This document shows, in pieces, positions 1-5,661 of a DNA stretch of 12,950 bases. Within the stretch, counting starts at the first letter, position 1; each line of letters opens with the position of its first letter. The notes under the pieces are model-generated. The model was not told the origin of the DNA, did no database searches, and saw nothing but the letters and a program-made list of their open reading frames with translations. The DNA comes from Candidatus Sulfotelmatobacter sp. (GTDB lineage: Bacteria > Acidobacteriota > Terriglobia > Terriglobales > SbA1). Where the stretch lies: NCBI GenBank assembly GCA_030151135.1, contig JASLEQ010000555.1, positions 1-12,950 on the forward strand. Reading direction: 5' to 3'. A program made the position numbers and the translations under genes.

Positions 1-731
1 AGAGCATCGATCCGAAACTTACCGCCTACGAGAATTTGTGGCATCAGGGACATCTGTACGGGCTTAGCGGAGCCGCCCTGAAGCGGCGCGTGAACGAGAT
101 CCTCACACGTGTTGGTCTGGCGGACCGAGCGAAAGAACGCGTAGAGACATTCTCTGGCGGCATGCAGCGAAGAATTGAGTTGGGCAAAGGACTGCTGCAT
201 CATCCTGGCGTGCTGTTGCTGGATGAACCAACGACGGGCCTGGATCCTGGTGCCCGGCGCGATCTCTGGCAGTACTTGCAGATTCTGCGGGATGAAGAGC
301 ATGTGTCCGTGCTGGTGACCACTCACCTGATGGAAGAAGCGGAGCGCTGTGACCGGCTGGCCATCATGAACGAAGGAAATCTGGTCGCGCTGGGAACGCC
401 CGCGGAGTTGAAGAGCGAGATTGGCGGCGACGTGATCCTGCTGGATGCGGCCCACGACGCGGGTTTGCTTGCACAGGAAATTCGCAGCCGTTTCCACGTA
501 GATACCACCGTCCTCGGGAATCAAGTTCGGATTGAGCGAAACGCCGGTCACCGGTTTGTGCCCGACCTGGTGGAGGCATTCCCGGGAGAGATCCAGGCGA
601 TTTCTGTGAGCAAGCCCGCGCTGGAAGATGTGTTCATCCATCGCACGGGCCACAGGTTCTGGAGTGAGAACGGCGAGCCCGAGTCGCCTAACATTGGCAA
701 GGGGAAAAAATCGAAAACAAAGAGGAGGTAA
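1..731 (+). CDS. ABC transporter ATP-binding protein (5'-truncated by window edge)
   Basis: This is the nucleotide-binding subunit of an ABC-2 type exporter, acting at the cytoplasmic face of the inner membrane with the permease encoded at 1007-1837. The reading frame is open from base 3 and starts mid-domain (SIDPKLTAYENL), so the Walker A motif and the true start lie outside the window. The TTG at 36 is an internal Leu codon, not a start. Visible motifs are the ABC signature FSGGMQRR, Walker B with the catalytic Glu and D-loop (LLLDEPTTGLDP), and the H-loop His in VTTHLMEEAE. The C-terminal ISVSKPALEDVFIHRTG is typical of DrrA/CcmA-like drug or lipid exporter ATPases. The tail after it is Lys-rich. 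The stop codon overlaps the end of a strong AGGAGG that serves the next gene, which suggests translational coupling. The ATPase assignment is firm; the substrate is unknown. Confidence 0.93.
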   Translation, partial: SIDPKLTAYENLWHQGHLYGLSGAALKRRVNEILTRVGLADRAKERVETFSGGMQRRIELGKGLLHHPGVLLLDEPTTGLDPGARRDLWQYLQILRDEEHVSVLVTTHLMEEAERCDRLAIMNEGNLVALGTPAELKSEIGGDVILLDAAHDAGLLAQEIRSRFHVDTTVLGNQVRIERNAGHRFVPDLVEAFPGEIQAISVSKPALEDVFIHRTGHRFWSENGEPESPNIGKGKKSKTKRR

Positions 732-735
732 GACC

Positions 736-993
736 ATGCGTTCCGTGATCCTGGGGCTTTCTCTGGTGCTCGGTATTGTTCCTTTGGCAGGCATTGGCTG
801 GATTTTCGCGAGCGGTATGATCACGCTGTCGCCATTTTCAGCCACAGTCGATGGACTTTTTATGACGCTGATCCTGCTGACGCTGGCTGCGTGCTTCCTG
901 CTGAATGCGTTCTGGGAGGCTCGCGACCAGGGCTTGATCGGCAAGAAGCAAGCGCCTGCGGCATCCAAGACACCGGCTGCAAAGGCGAGTTAG
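736..993 (+). CDS. Small two-helix membrane protein between ABC subunits
   Basis: An 85-residue protein of unknown function. The ATG at 736 is chosen because an AGGAGG (723-728) lies 7 bases upstream; the same frame extends back to 628, but that part overlaps the ATPase gene. Two hydrophobic segments are visible, about residues 3-27 and 39-62. A basic, Ala/Lys-rich C-terminal tail follows (from about residue 66), ending in alternating Ala, Pro and Lys. By the positive-inside rule the tail is probably cytoplasmic. It sits between the ATPase and permease genes with gaps of 4 and 13 bp, so it is presumably co-translated and may be an accessory subunit of the exporter. I do not recognise a named family. 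Coding is well supported by the ribosome binding site and hydrophobic pattern; the role is inferred from position only. Confidence 0.8.
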   Translation: MRSVILGLSLVLGIVPLAGIGWIFASGMITLSPFSATVDGLFMTLILLTLAACFLLNAFWEARDQGLIGKKQAPAASKTPAAKAS

Positions 994-1006
994 GGATTCA
1001 TTCAAG

Positions 1007-1837
1007 ATGGCAACACAAGCAGCAACTTTAGCGCGGCCCTCCATCGCTCCGGCATCCGCCGGAGTCATGCTGCCGTCATTCACTCTTTGGTGGCGGGAAA
1101 TTGTGCGTTTCTACCGCCAGCCCGGGCGCGTCGTTGGCGTGCTCGCGTCGCCCCTCGTTTTCTGGGCGGTGCTGGGATCCGGCTTTGGGACGTCGTTCCG
1201 ATCGGGCGGAGGGGCAGGACAGCAGCATTATTTGGATTACTCGTATCCTGGGATCCTGATCTTGATTGTGCTGTTCACCTCGATCTTCACAATGATGTCG
1301 GTAATTGAAGATCGCAAGGAAGGATTCTTGCTTTCGGTGTTGGTGGCCCCGGTGCCTCGCACTGCCATTGTGCTGGGTAAGGTACTCGGTGGGACCACGC
1401 TTGCGGCGGTGCAGGGGATGATATTCCTGGTATTCGCACCCTTTGCCGCAATTCATTTGAGCGTGGTGCAGGTGCTGCTGGTGGGAGTGATCGTGTTCCT
1501 GGTTTCGTTTTCGCTGACGGCCCTGGGATTCGCCATCGCTTGGCCCATGGATTCATCACAGGCATTTCACGGGATCGTGAATCTCTTTTTGATTCCGCTC
1601 TGGCTGCTGTCTGGGGCGCTGTTTCCGCTGGCCGGCGCCTCGGGATGGATTCGCGTCATTATGCATTTGAATCCACTGACCTATGGAGTGGAAGCGTTGC
1701 GGGGACTTCTTTACCCCGGTGTGGAGACGACATTCCCGTTGACGTCTGCCATCGCTACTTTGGTTTTGTTTTCGCTGGTAATGTTTGGATTCGCTCTGTT
1801 GATGGCAAATCGCCGTACGACGAAGCCTGCCGCTTGA
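1007..1837 (+). CDS. ABC-2 type transporter permease
   Basis: Membrane subunit of the exporter whose ATPase is encoded upstream. The 276 residues are close to the usual length for DrrB/YadH-like permeases. After a cytoplasmic N-terminus containing WWREIVRFYRQPGRV (about 28-42), roughly six membrane segments are visible: 42-60, 80-100, 120-148, 153-178, 190-210 and 247-267. The conserved loop after the second helix (EDRKEGFLLSVLVAPVPR, about 101-118) is the region that usually contacts the ATPase. The fifth segment, LLSGALFPLAG, followed by LNPLTYGVEALRG, is characteristic of ABC-2 permeases. No strong Shine-Dalgarno precedes the ATG, which suggests coupling to the gene upstream. Family assignment is firm. 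The substrate is not visible; linkage to a DUF420 gene hints at an oxidase-assembly or envelope role, but this is inference. Confidence 0.92.
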   Translation: MATQAATLARPSIAPASAGVMLPSFTLWWREIVRFYRQPGRVVGVLASPLVFWAVLGSGFGTSFRSGGGAGQQHYLDYSYPGILILIVLFTSIFTMMSVIEDRKEGFLLSVLVAPVPRTAIVLGKVLGGTTLAAVQGMIFLVFAPFAAIHLSVVQVLLVGVIVFLVSFSLTALGFAIAWPMDSSQAFHGIVNLFLIPLWLLSGALFPLAGASGWIRVIMHLNPLTYGVEALRGLLYPGVETTFPLTSAIATLVLFSLVMFGFALLMANRRTTKPAA

Positions 1838-1844
1838 TCGAACT

Positions 1845-2279
1845 ATGATTGCTGAACAGTACGCGTACTTCCCTGCTTTGAATGCGACGCTCAACGGAAC
1901 TAGCGCTGCGCTGTTGCTGACCGGACGCGTTTTGATCGCAAAACGTCGCATGGCGGCGCACCGGATTTGCATGATCGCGGCCGTGATTGCGTCGGCGCTC
2001 TTTCTGGTTTGCTATCTCTTCTTCCATTACGAAGTAGGCAATATCCTCTTTCTCGGTCAGGGGTGGGCCCGTCCGCTCTACTTCGCAATTCTGATTTCTC
2101 ATGTAACGCTGGCGGTGGTGATTGTCCCGCTGGCGGTCATCACTCTGAACCGCGGGCTAAGAGCCCGTTACGACAAGCATCGGGCGATCGCGCGCTGGAC
2201 ATGGCCATTGTGGATGTACGTCTCCGTCACTGGGGTCATCGTTTACTTCATGCTTTATCAGTGGTTCCCACATAGCTAA
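1845..2279 (+). CDS. DUF420 family membrane protein (YozB/CtaM-like)
   Basis: A 144-residue integral membrane protein with four hydrophobic segments at about 12-31, 41-60, 79-101 and 119-139. The pattern PALNATLNG, AHRICMIAAVIASALFL, then RPLYFAILISHVTLAVVIVPLA and RWTWPLWMYVSVTGVIVYFMLY matches DUF420 as I know it. His residues at 39, 61, 86 and 112 lie at or near membrane boundaries and are plausible cofactor or metal-linked positions. From family knowledge, the Staphylococcus relative CtaM is needed for maturation of an aa3-type terminal oxidase, and DUF420 genes often sit near SCO1 or heme-synthesis genes. Neither neighbour is visible here, although the region upstream is cut off. The gene starts 7 bp after the permease stop and is probably in the same operon. 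No clear Shine-Dalgarno is seen. Confidence 0.88.
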   Translation: MIAEQYAYFPALNATLNGTSAALLLTGRVLIAKRRMAAHRICMIAAVIASALFLVCYLFFHYEVGNILFLGQGWARPLYFAILISHVTLAVVIVPLAVITLNRGLRARYDKHRAIARWTWPLWMYVSVTGVIVYFMLYQWFPHS

Positions 2280-2302
2280 TGGAGTTTCAGCGGAAGTCTC
2301 AG

Positions 2303-2341
2303 TGCTTTTGGCGATGGCGTGTATTTTGTGATTGAAAAGCA
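2303..2341. repeat. 7-bp inverted repeat downstream of the DUF420 gene
   Basis: TGCTTTT (2303-2309) and AAAAGCA (2335-2341) form a perfect 7-bp inverted repeat with a 25-bp spacer, in the gap after the ABC/DUF420 block. The stem is AT-rich, the loop long, and no T-run follows, so it is not a standard terminator. It may be chance. Confidence 0.2.
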
Positions 2342-2379
2342 TGAATCGCTGAGTTCGTGAAAAAACATGCAGAGGGCGC

Positions 2380-2415
2380 AAGAAGAACTTGATCCAACGT
2401 GCCTTGGAACTTCTT
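2380..2415. repeat. Two-part hairpin in the 2280-2444 intergenic gap
   Basis: An outer stem AAGAAG (2380-2385) pairs with CTTCTT (2410-2415), and an inner stem TCCAA (2393-2397) pairs with TTGGA (2404-2408) around a 6-base loop. An asymmetric internal bulge of 7 bases against 1 separates them. It lies about 30 bases upstream of the possible ORF at 2445. No T-run follows, so intrinsic termination is unlikely; a leader structure or mRNA 3' end is possible. Confidence 0.25.
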
Positions 2416-2444
2416 CGTCAAGTCATCTACCAACCTGATTACGT

Positions 2445-2711
2445 ATGTCGCTCCTCAAGCTCAAAATCGATGTGTCCGGTACCGTAGGCGATGAGGCTTG
2501 GCGGGAAATTCGGCAGTTTGACCAGATCCAGTCTGCTGACTTCGGGCCCCAGTTCGGGAGCGGAGGACGCTGCAACCATCCTCCGAGTGCGCCCCATGGG
2601 AAGGGTGAATGGATTGGGGCGGAGATCCGGCTGCAGACGCCGCTTTTAGCGCAGTACGCCATGTCGCACTATTTAGAGCAGGAACGCGTTTTGGATGCCG
2701 ATGTCGAGTAA
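2445..2711 (+). CDS. Possible small orphan protein (88 aa)
   Basis: I do not recognise this ORF. It would encode 88 mixed-charge residues with no signal peptide or membrane helix, and a Gly/Pro/His-rich middle (about residues 36-54). The third codon positions are GC-leaning (ctc, aag, atc, gtg, acc, ggc), which fits real coding, but no convincing Shine-Dalgarno precedes the ATG. A minus-strand ORF covers the same bases (2423-2662) but is Pro/Ser-rich and looks like a shadow. The ORF ends 30 bp before the HEAT-repeat gene and could be co-transcribed with it. It could also be the decayed 3' part of a longer gene. Treat it as hypothetical. Confidence 0.4.
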   Translation: MSLLKLKIDVSGTVGDEAWREIRQFDQIQSADFGPQFGSGGRCNHPPSAPHGKGEWIGAEIRLQTPLLAQYAMSHYLEQERVLDADVE

Positions 2712-2716
2712 TTCTC

Positions 2717-2725
2717 TGCTATAGT
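2717..2725 (+). promoter_or_regulatory. Possible extended -10 promoter for the HEAT-repeat gene
   Basis: TGCTATAGT contains an extended -10 (TG, one base, TATAGT at 2720-2725). Transcription would start near 2732, giving a leader of about 10 bases before the ATG at 2742. No good -35 is seen at normal spacing. The absence of a Shine-Dalgarno before 2742 fits a very short or leaderless transcript. Confidence 0.35.
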
Positions 2726-2741
2726 TCCTGCCCGGGTTCTC

Positions 2742-3635
2742 ATGTCTGCCCCATCCGAAACTCCGACTTCTGCTGATCAACCTCCCGCTACCGAGCCGAA
2801 GCCCAAGCGATCGATGTCGCGCACGCAGAAGATTCTCTTCTTTGTGACCGGATGGCTGATCGTCCTCATGCCGTTTCTGTTCTGGTGGAACACGTGGTTC
2901 GGACGGCATCTGTCAGACCAACAAATCACCGAGTATCTGCACGACGAGAAGAAGCCGCGGCACATCCAACATGCGCTGGTGCAACTCGGGGATCGTATGA
3001 GCCACAACGATGCAGGGGCGAAGCAGTGGTATCCGGACCTCGTGCGACTGGCAGGATATCCGGTAGAGCAAGTACGCAATACCGACGCGTGGGTGATGGG
3101 GCAGGATACGAACGGAATTGGTTTCCATGATGCTCTGCTGAAGATGCTGCAGGACTCCTCGCCGGTGGTACGAGGCAATGCCGCGCTGTCGCTCGTTCGT
3201 TTTGGTGATGCGACAGGGCGTCCGCAGATCACAGAGCTTCTGCAGCCGGCGCGGATCGCATCTCCGGGAGCCGGAAAGATTATTGACGCGGACCGCCCCG
3301 GTACGGCGATCCATGAAGGGGGACTGATCGCGAAACTCCGGCCGTTGGGGTCATCCGATAATGTCGAAATTCGATCGCCCATTCAAGGGCGCATTCGTTC
3401 GGCCGCACAGGCTGGCGCAAACATGGCTGCCGGGGCGGAAGTCGCAGTCATCGATCCCGGAAGTGAACCGGTATGGGAAGCCTTGCGGGCTTTATACGTC
3501 ATCGGCCAGCCGGAAGATCTCGCCGCCGTGCTCCCTTACGAGCGGGATTTGCCGAATATTTCCAATAACATCCGTCAACAGGCTATAGAAACCGACAGGG
3601 CAATTCGCAGCCGCTCGGTCGCTGCACAACCGTAA
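2742..3635 (+). CDS. Membrane-anchored HEAT-repeat protein with biotinyl/lipoyl-like insert
   Basis: A 297-residue protein with a Pro/Ser-rich cytoplasmic N-terminus (1-28), one membrane helix at about 31-49 (ILFFVTGWLIVLMPFLFWW), and an extracytoplasmic remainder. Residues about 57-168 are helical with HEAT-like repeats: HIQHALVQLGDRM and the clear unit HDALLKMLQDSSPVVRGNAA. Residues about 192-238 read like half of a biotinyl/lipoyl or HlyD-type barrel: VEIRSPIQGRIRSAAQAGA, then a turn and GAEVAVIDPG. There is no Lys at the hairpin tip, so it should not be biotinylated or lipoylated. A further HEAT-like helix pair follows (about 242-285, EPVWEALRALYVIGQPEDL). It is probably a periplasm-facing scaffold or adaptor. 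An alternative start is Met25. I know similar hypothetical proteins in Acidobacteria, but function is unknown. The domain reading is by eye. Confidence 0.82.
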   Translation: MSAPSETPTSADQPPATEPKPKRSMSRTQKILFFVTGWLIVLMPFLFWWNTWFGRHLSDQQITEYLHDEKKPRHIQHALVQLGDRMSHNDAGAKQWYPDLVRLAGYPVEQVRNTDAWVMGQDTNGIGFHDALLKMLQDSSPVVRGNAALSLVRFGDATGRPQITELLQPARIASPGAGKIIDADRPGTAIHEGGLIAKLRPLGSSDNVEIRSPIQGRIRSAAQAGANMAAGAEVAVIDPGSEPVWEALRALYVIGQPEDLAAVLPYERDLPNISNNIRQQAIETDRAIRSRSVAAQP

Positions 3636-3672
3636 CCACCGCTTTTCCCGGAATCGGCATCAAATTGGGACC

Positions 3673-4200
3673 ATGCCGATCGTCCGGAAAGCCGCCATAG
3701 CCGCCGCATTCTGCAGCATGGCCATGCTTTTGACGCAGGCACAGGACGCCCGCGAAAGACAGGCATCGGCACCTCACCGTAGCAGTTCAAGAAAACATTC
3801 CCTTACGGCAGACGAGCGCAATGGCGTTCTTGCTACTGCACTCGACTGGAAACAGATCCATCACACCGGCCGTGACTGCTCACATCTGGTGCACGATATC
3901 TTTGCGGAAGCTGGATTCCCGTATCCTTATGCCGACTCCGAAGACCTCTACGCCGGGGCGCGGGGATTTCAGCGCGTGCCGAGACCAAAGGCGGGCGACG
4001 TAATTGTGTGGCATGGCCACGCCGGTATAGTGGTGCAACCGTCGCGCCATACGTTCTTCAGTTTTCTAAGCAGCAGAGGGCCTGGTATCGACGACTACGA
4101 GAGCCGCTACTGGAGGAGCCGGGGAGAGCCCCGATTCTTCAGATATGTGAAGACCCCGACGTGTGATAGCTGTACTGTGGCTCGCAGAAGTGACTACTGA
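3673..4200 (+). CDS. Small secreted NlpC/P60-like cysteine peptidase
   Basis: A 175-residue protein resembling NlpC/P60 papain-like endopeptidases, which cut peptidoglycan stem peptides. A basic N-terminus and hydrophobic stretch (about 6-22) form a probable signal peptide with cleavage near TQA/QDA. Cys14 lies in the hydrophobic stretch but the context is not a lipobox. The catalytic Cys is Cys69 in GRDCSHLVHDIFAEAGF, and the second residue is His116 in GDVIVWHGHAGIVV; these two blocks and their spacing define the family. The third polar residue is not obvious; His126 is a candidate. The usual N-terminal targeting domains (SH3, LysM) are absent, so this is a minimal catalytic unit. Two more Cys form CDSC at 164-167 near the C-terminus. 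It follows the HEAT-repeat gene by 37 bp. The enzyme class is likely; the substrate is inferred. Confidence 0.82.
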   Translation: MPIVRKAAIAAAFCSMAMLLTQAQDARERQASAPHRSSSRKHSLTADERNGVLATALDWKQIHHTGRDCSHLVHDIFAEAGFPYPYADSEDLYAGARGFQRVPRPKAGDVIVWHGHAGIVVQPSRHTFFSFLSSRGPGIDDYESRYWRSRGEPRFFRYVKTPTCDSCTVARRSDY

Positions 4201-4285
4201 GTTCCTCACACATCATCCAGCGTTGACCACCTATTGGCCTCAGTCTGCATCTGTTCGTTGCAATCCAACTGTCTTACAGCCTTAG

Positions 4286-4304
4286 GATCATGTAGGTCAT
4301 GATC
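4286..4304. promoter_or_regulatory. Perfect 7-5-7 inverted repeat, candidate operator
   Basis: GATCATG (4286-4292) and CATGATC (4298-4304) are exact reverse complements around a 5-base spacer (TAGGT). The element is 40 bases upstream of the ATG at 4345 and just precedes its Shine-Dalgarno. The size and symmetry fit a dimeric repressor operator or a small hairpin in the leader. A weak promoter reading (TTGCAA at 4258, TAGGAT at 4283) would place it at the transcription start. No regulator is identified. Confidence 0.4.
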
Positions 4305-4344
4305 AAATTGCGAAGCGGACTTTGAAAAAAGGAGATCCCTCACG

Positions 4345-5523
4345 ATGTGGCGAACCGAACTGACAGGTGTTGCCGGTCTTCGTTTTGTCGTTTCATTCTC
4401 GGCGGCGTTCTTATTGATGTCGACAGCACTCTCTGTTGCACAGGGTTCGGCTGGCCAGAAAAGCGTCAAAATCGAGATTCCGGCCACGAAGCAGTGGGTC
4501 GATACAAACGTCAACCTGCGAGGCGGAGCTAAGGTGCGGGTCACGGCGACTGGACAAATCACGTTTCCGTCGGATCAGTCGTCCTATGAGTCAAAAACAC
4601 GGACTGCCGGAACTTCCGGCCCGGATGGATTGGCGCGGGGATTCGCCGATCTGCTGCACGAATATGCGGTCGGCAGTGCCGGTCATGGTGCGCTCATTGG
4701 CCGCATTGGGTCAGCGGATTATGCGCAGGCGTTCCTCATCGGCGCGAGCAAGGAATTCGACGCTCCCGTTTCTGGACGGCTCTATCTTGGCATCAATGAC
4801 AGCGCGAAGGATGCGTCCGGAGCGACCGGCAGTTTCGACGTGACCGTCGATATTCTTGAAGAAGGCAGTGGTGAGGCAACGGCTCTGGGTGGCCCCGCGG
4901 AGACTCGGATTTCCGGAATCACACCGGACCTGCTCAGCAAGATCCCGCGCCGGGTCAGCGACCCGCAAGATCGTCCCGGCGACATGGTGAACGTTCTGAT
5001 AGTGGGCACGCAGGATCAAGTCGTGAATGCATTCGCCACCGCAGGATGGGTGAAGGTGGACGCGACGGTTCGCTCGACAGCAATGAATGCGGTGATGGAA
5101 TCGCTGGAGAAGAAGGACTACCTCACCATGCCCATGAGCATTTTGTATCTTTTCAAGCGGCCGCAGGACTACGGTTTTGCCCATGCGGAGCCCGTGCGCG
5201 TGGCGATGTCGCGAAATCACCTGAGAGTCTGGAAGTCGCCGTTTGAGGTGGATGGACGTCCGCTGTGGTGCGTGGCTGCAACGCATGACATTGGGTTCGA
5301 ACGCGACCAGAGAAACAACGGCGTGACCCATAAGATCGATCCAGCAATCGATGGCGAGCGCGAGTACGTGAATGGGACGCTTTCTGGTACTGGATTAGTG
5401 ATGCAAAGAGATCATGTGACGCCCGCAGATGCGCTGACCACCGCCAAGACCGCTACCGGCGGGGAGTTTCATTCCGACGGGAAGGTTCTGGTCCTCGTGC
5501 TGAAGAATACGGGCGGCAAGTGA
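4345..5523 (+). CDS. Secreted LecA-like / LssY C-terminal domain protein
   Basis: A 392-residue secreted protein. The start has an AAGGAGA at 4329-4335, 9 bases before the ATG. A signal peptide spans about 1-33, with a hydrophobic core to SVAQ. Residues about 41-170 resemble the PA-IL (LecA) galactose-binding fold: VKIEIPATKQWVDTNVNLRG, GAKVRVTATGQITFP, GPDGLARGFADLL, HGALIGRIGS, FLIGASKEFDAPVSGRLYLGIND and SFDVTVDI. Residues about 193-345 resemble the LssY C-terminal domain: RPGDMVNVLIVGTQDQVVNAF, AGWVKVD, MSILYLFKRPQDYGFAH, RNHLRVWKSPFEVDGRPLW, AATHDIGFE and VTHKIDPAIDGEREY. The combination suggests an exported carbohydrate- or surface-binding protein. No catalytic residues are evident, and LssY_C function is not established. 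It appears monocistronic. Domain calls are by recalled motif and are fairly confident. Confidence 0.82.
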   Translation: MWRTELTGVAGLRFVVSFSAAFLLMSTALSVAQGSAGQKSVKIEIPATKQWVDTNVNLRGGAKVRVTATGQITFPSDQSSYESKTRTAGTSGPDGLARGFADLLHEYAVGSAGHGALIGRIGSADYAQAFLIGASKEFDAPVSGRLYLGINDSAKDASGATGSFDVTVDILEEGSGEATALGGPAETRISGITPDLLSKIPRRVSDPQDRPGDMVNVLIVGTQDQVVNAFATAGWVKVDATVRSTAMNAVMESLEKKDYLTMPMSILYLFKRPQDYGFAHAEPVRVAMSRNHLRVWKSPFEVDGRPLWCVAATHDIGFERDQRNNGVTHKIDPAIDGEREYVNGTLSGTGLVMQRDHVTPADALTTAKTATGGEFHSDGKVLVLVLKNTGGK

Positions 5524-5605
5524 CACCAGAAAATACAAAAAGATGAAAACTGTCTGCATCTCTGCGGTGAACTTCGGATTACGTCATTAAACGAGTACGG
5601 CAAGT

Positions 5606-5621
5606 TGTGATGTGAATCACA
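5606..5621. promoter_or_regulatory. CRP/FNR-type operator upstream of the oxidoreductase gene
   Basis: TGTGATGTGAATCACA is an exact match to the CRP consensus half-sites TGTGA and TCACA with the canonical 6-base spacer. Its centre is about 48 bases upstream of the ATG at 5662. If the AT-rich TATTAC at 5640-5645 is the -10, the centre falls near -38, roughly the position of an activator overlapping the -35 (class II-like). A cAMP receptor protein or relative is the expected binder; none is encoded here. Confidence 0.65.
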
Positions 5622-5644
5622 GAGTCGAGACCAGTTCTTTATTA

Positions 5645-5658
5645 CCCTTGCAAAAGGG
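5645..5658 (+). promoter_or_regulatory. Small hairpin overlapping the ribosome binding site of the oxidoreductase gene
   Basis: CCCTT (5645-5649) and AAGGG (5654-5658) can pair around a GCAA tetraloop of the GNRA class. The 3' arm is the only Shine-Dalgarno-like sequence for the ATG at 5662, and sits unusually close to it. If transcribed, the stem could limit translation. If transcription starts near 5652, as the nearby -10 candidate suggests, only part of the stem is in the mRNA. Confidence 0.3.
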
Positions 5659-5661
5659 ACA

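Noticed and set aside
36..38. TTG as start of the ABC ATPase
   Set aside because: The frame is open upstream and encodes recognisable ATPase sequence (DPKLTAYEN), so this is an internal Leu.
628..735. Upstream extension of the small membrane protein
   Set aside because: It lies inside the ATPase gene in another frame; AGGAGG before 736 marks the start.
2777..3382. 201-residue minus-strand ORF
   Set aside because: It is antisense to the HEAT-repeat gene, with Ser/Arg/Pro-rich shadow composition and no domain.
4711..5331. 206-residue minus-strand ORF
   Set aside because: It is antisense to the LssY_C gene, His/Arg-rich with no recognisable motif.
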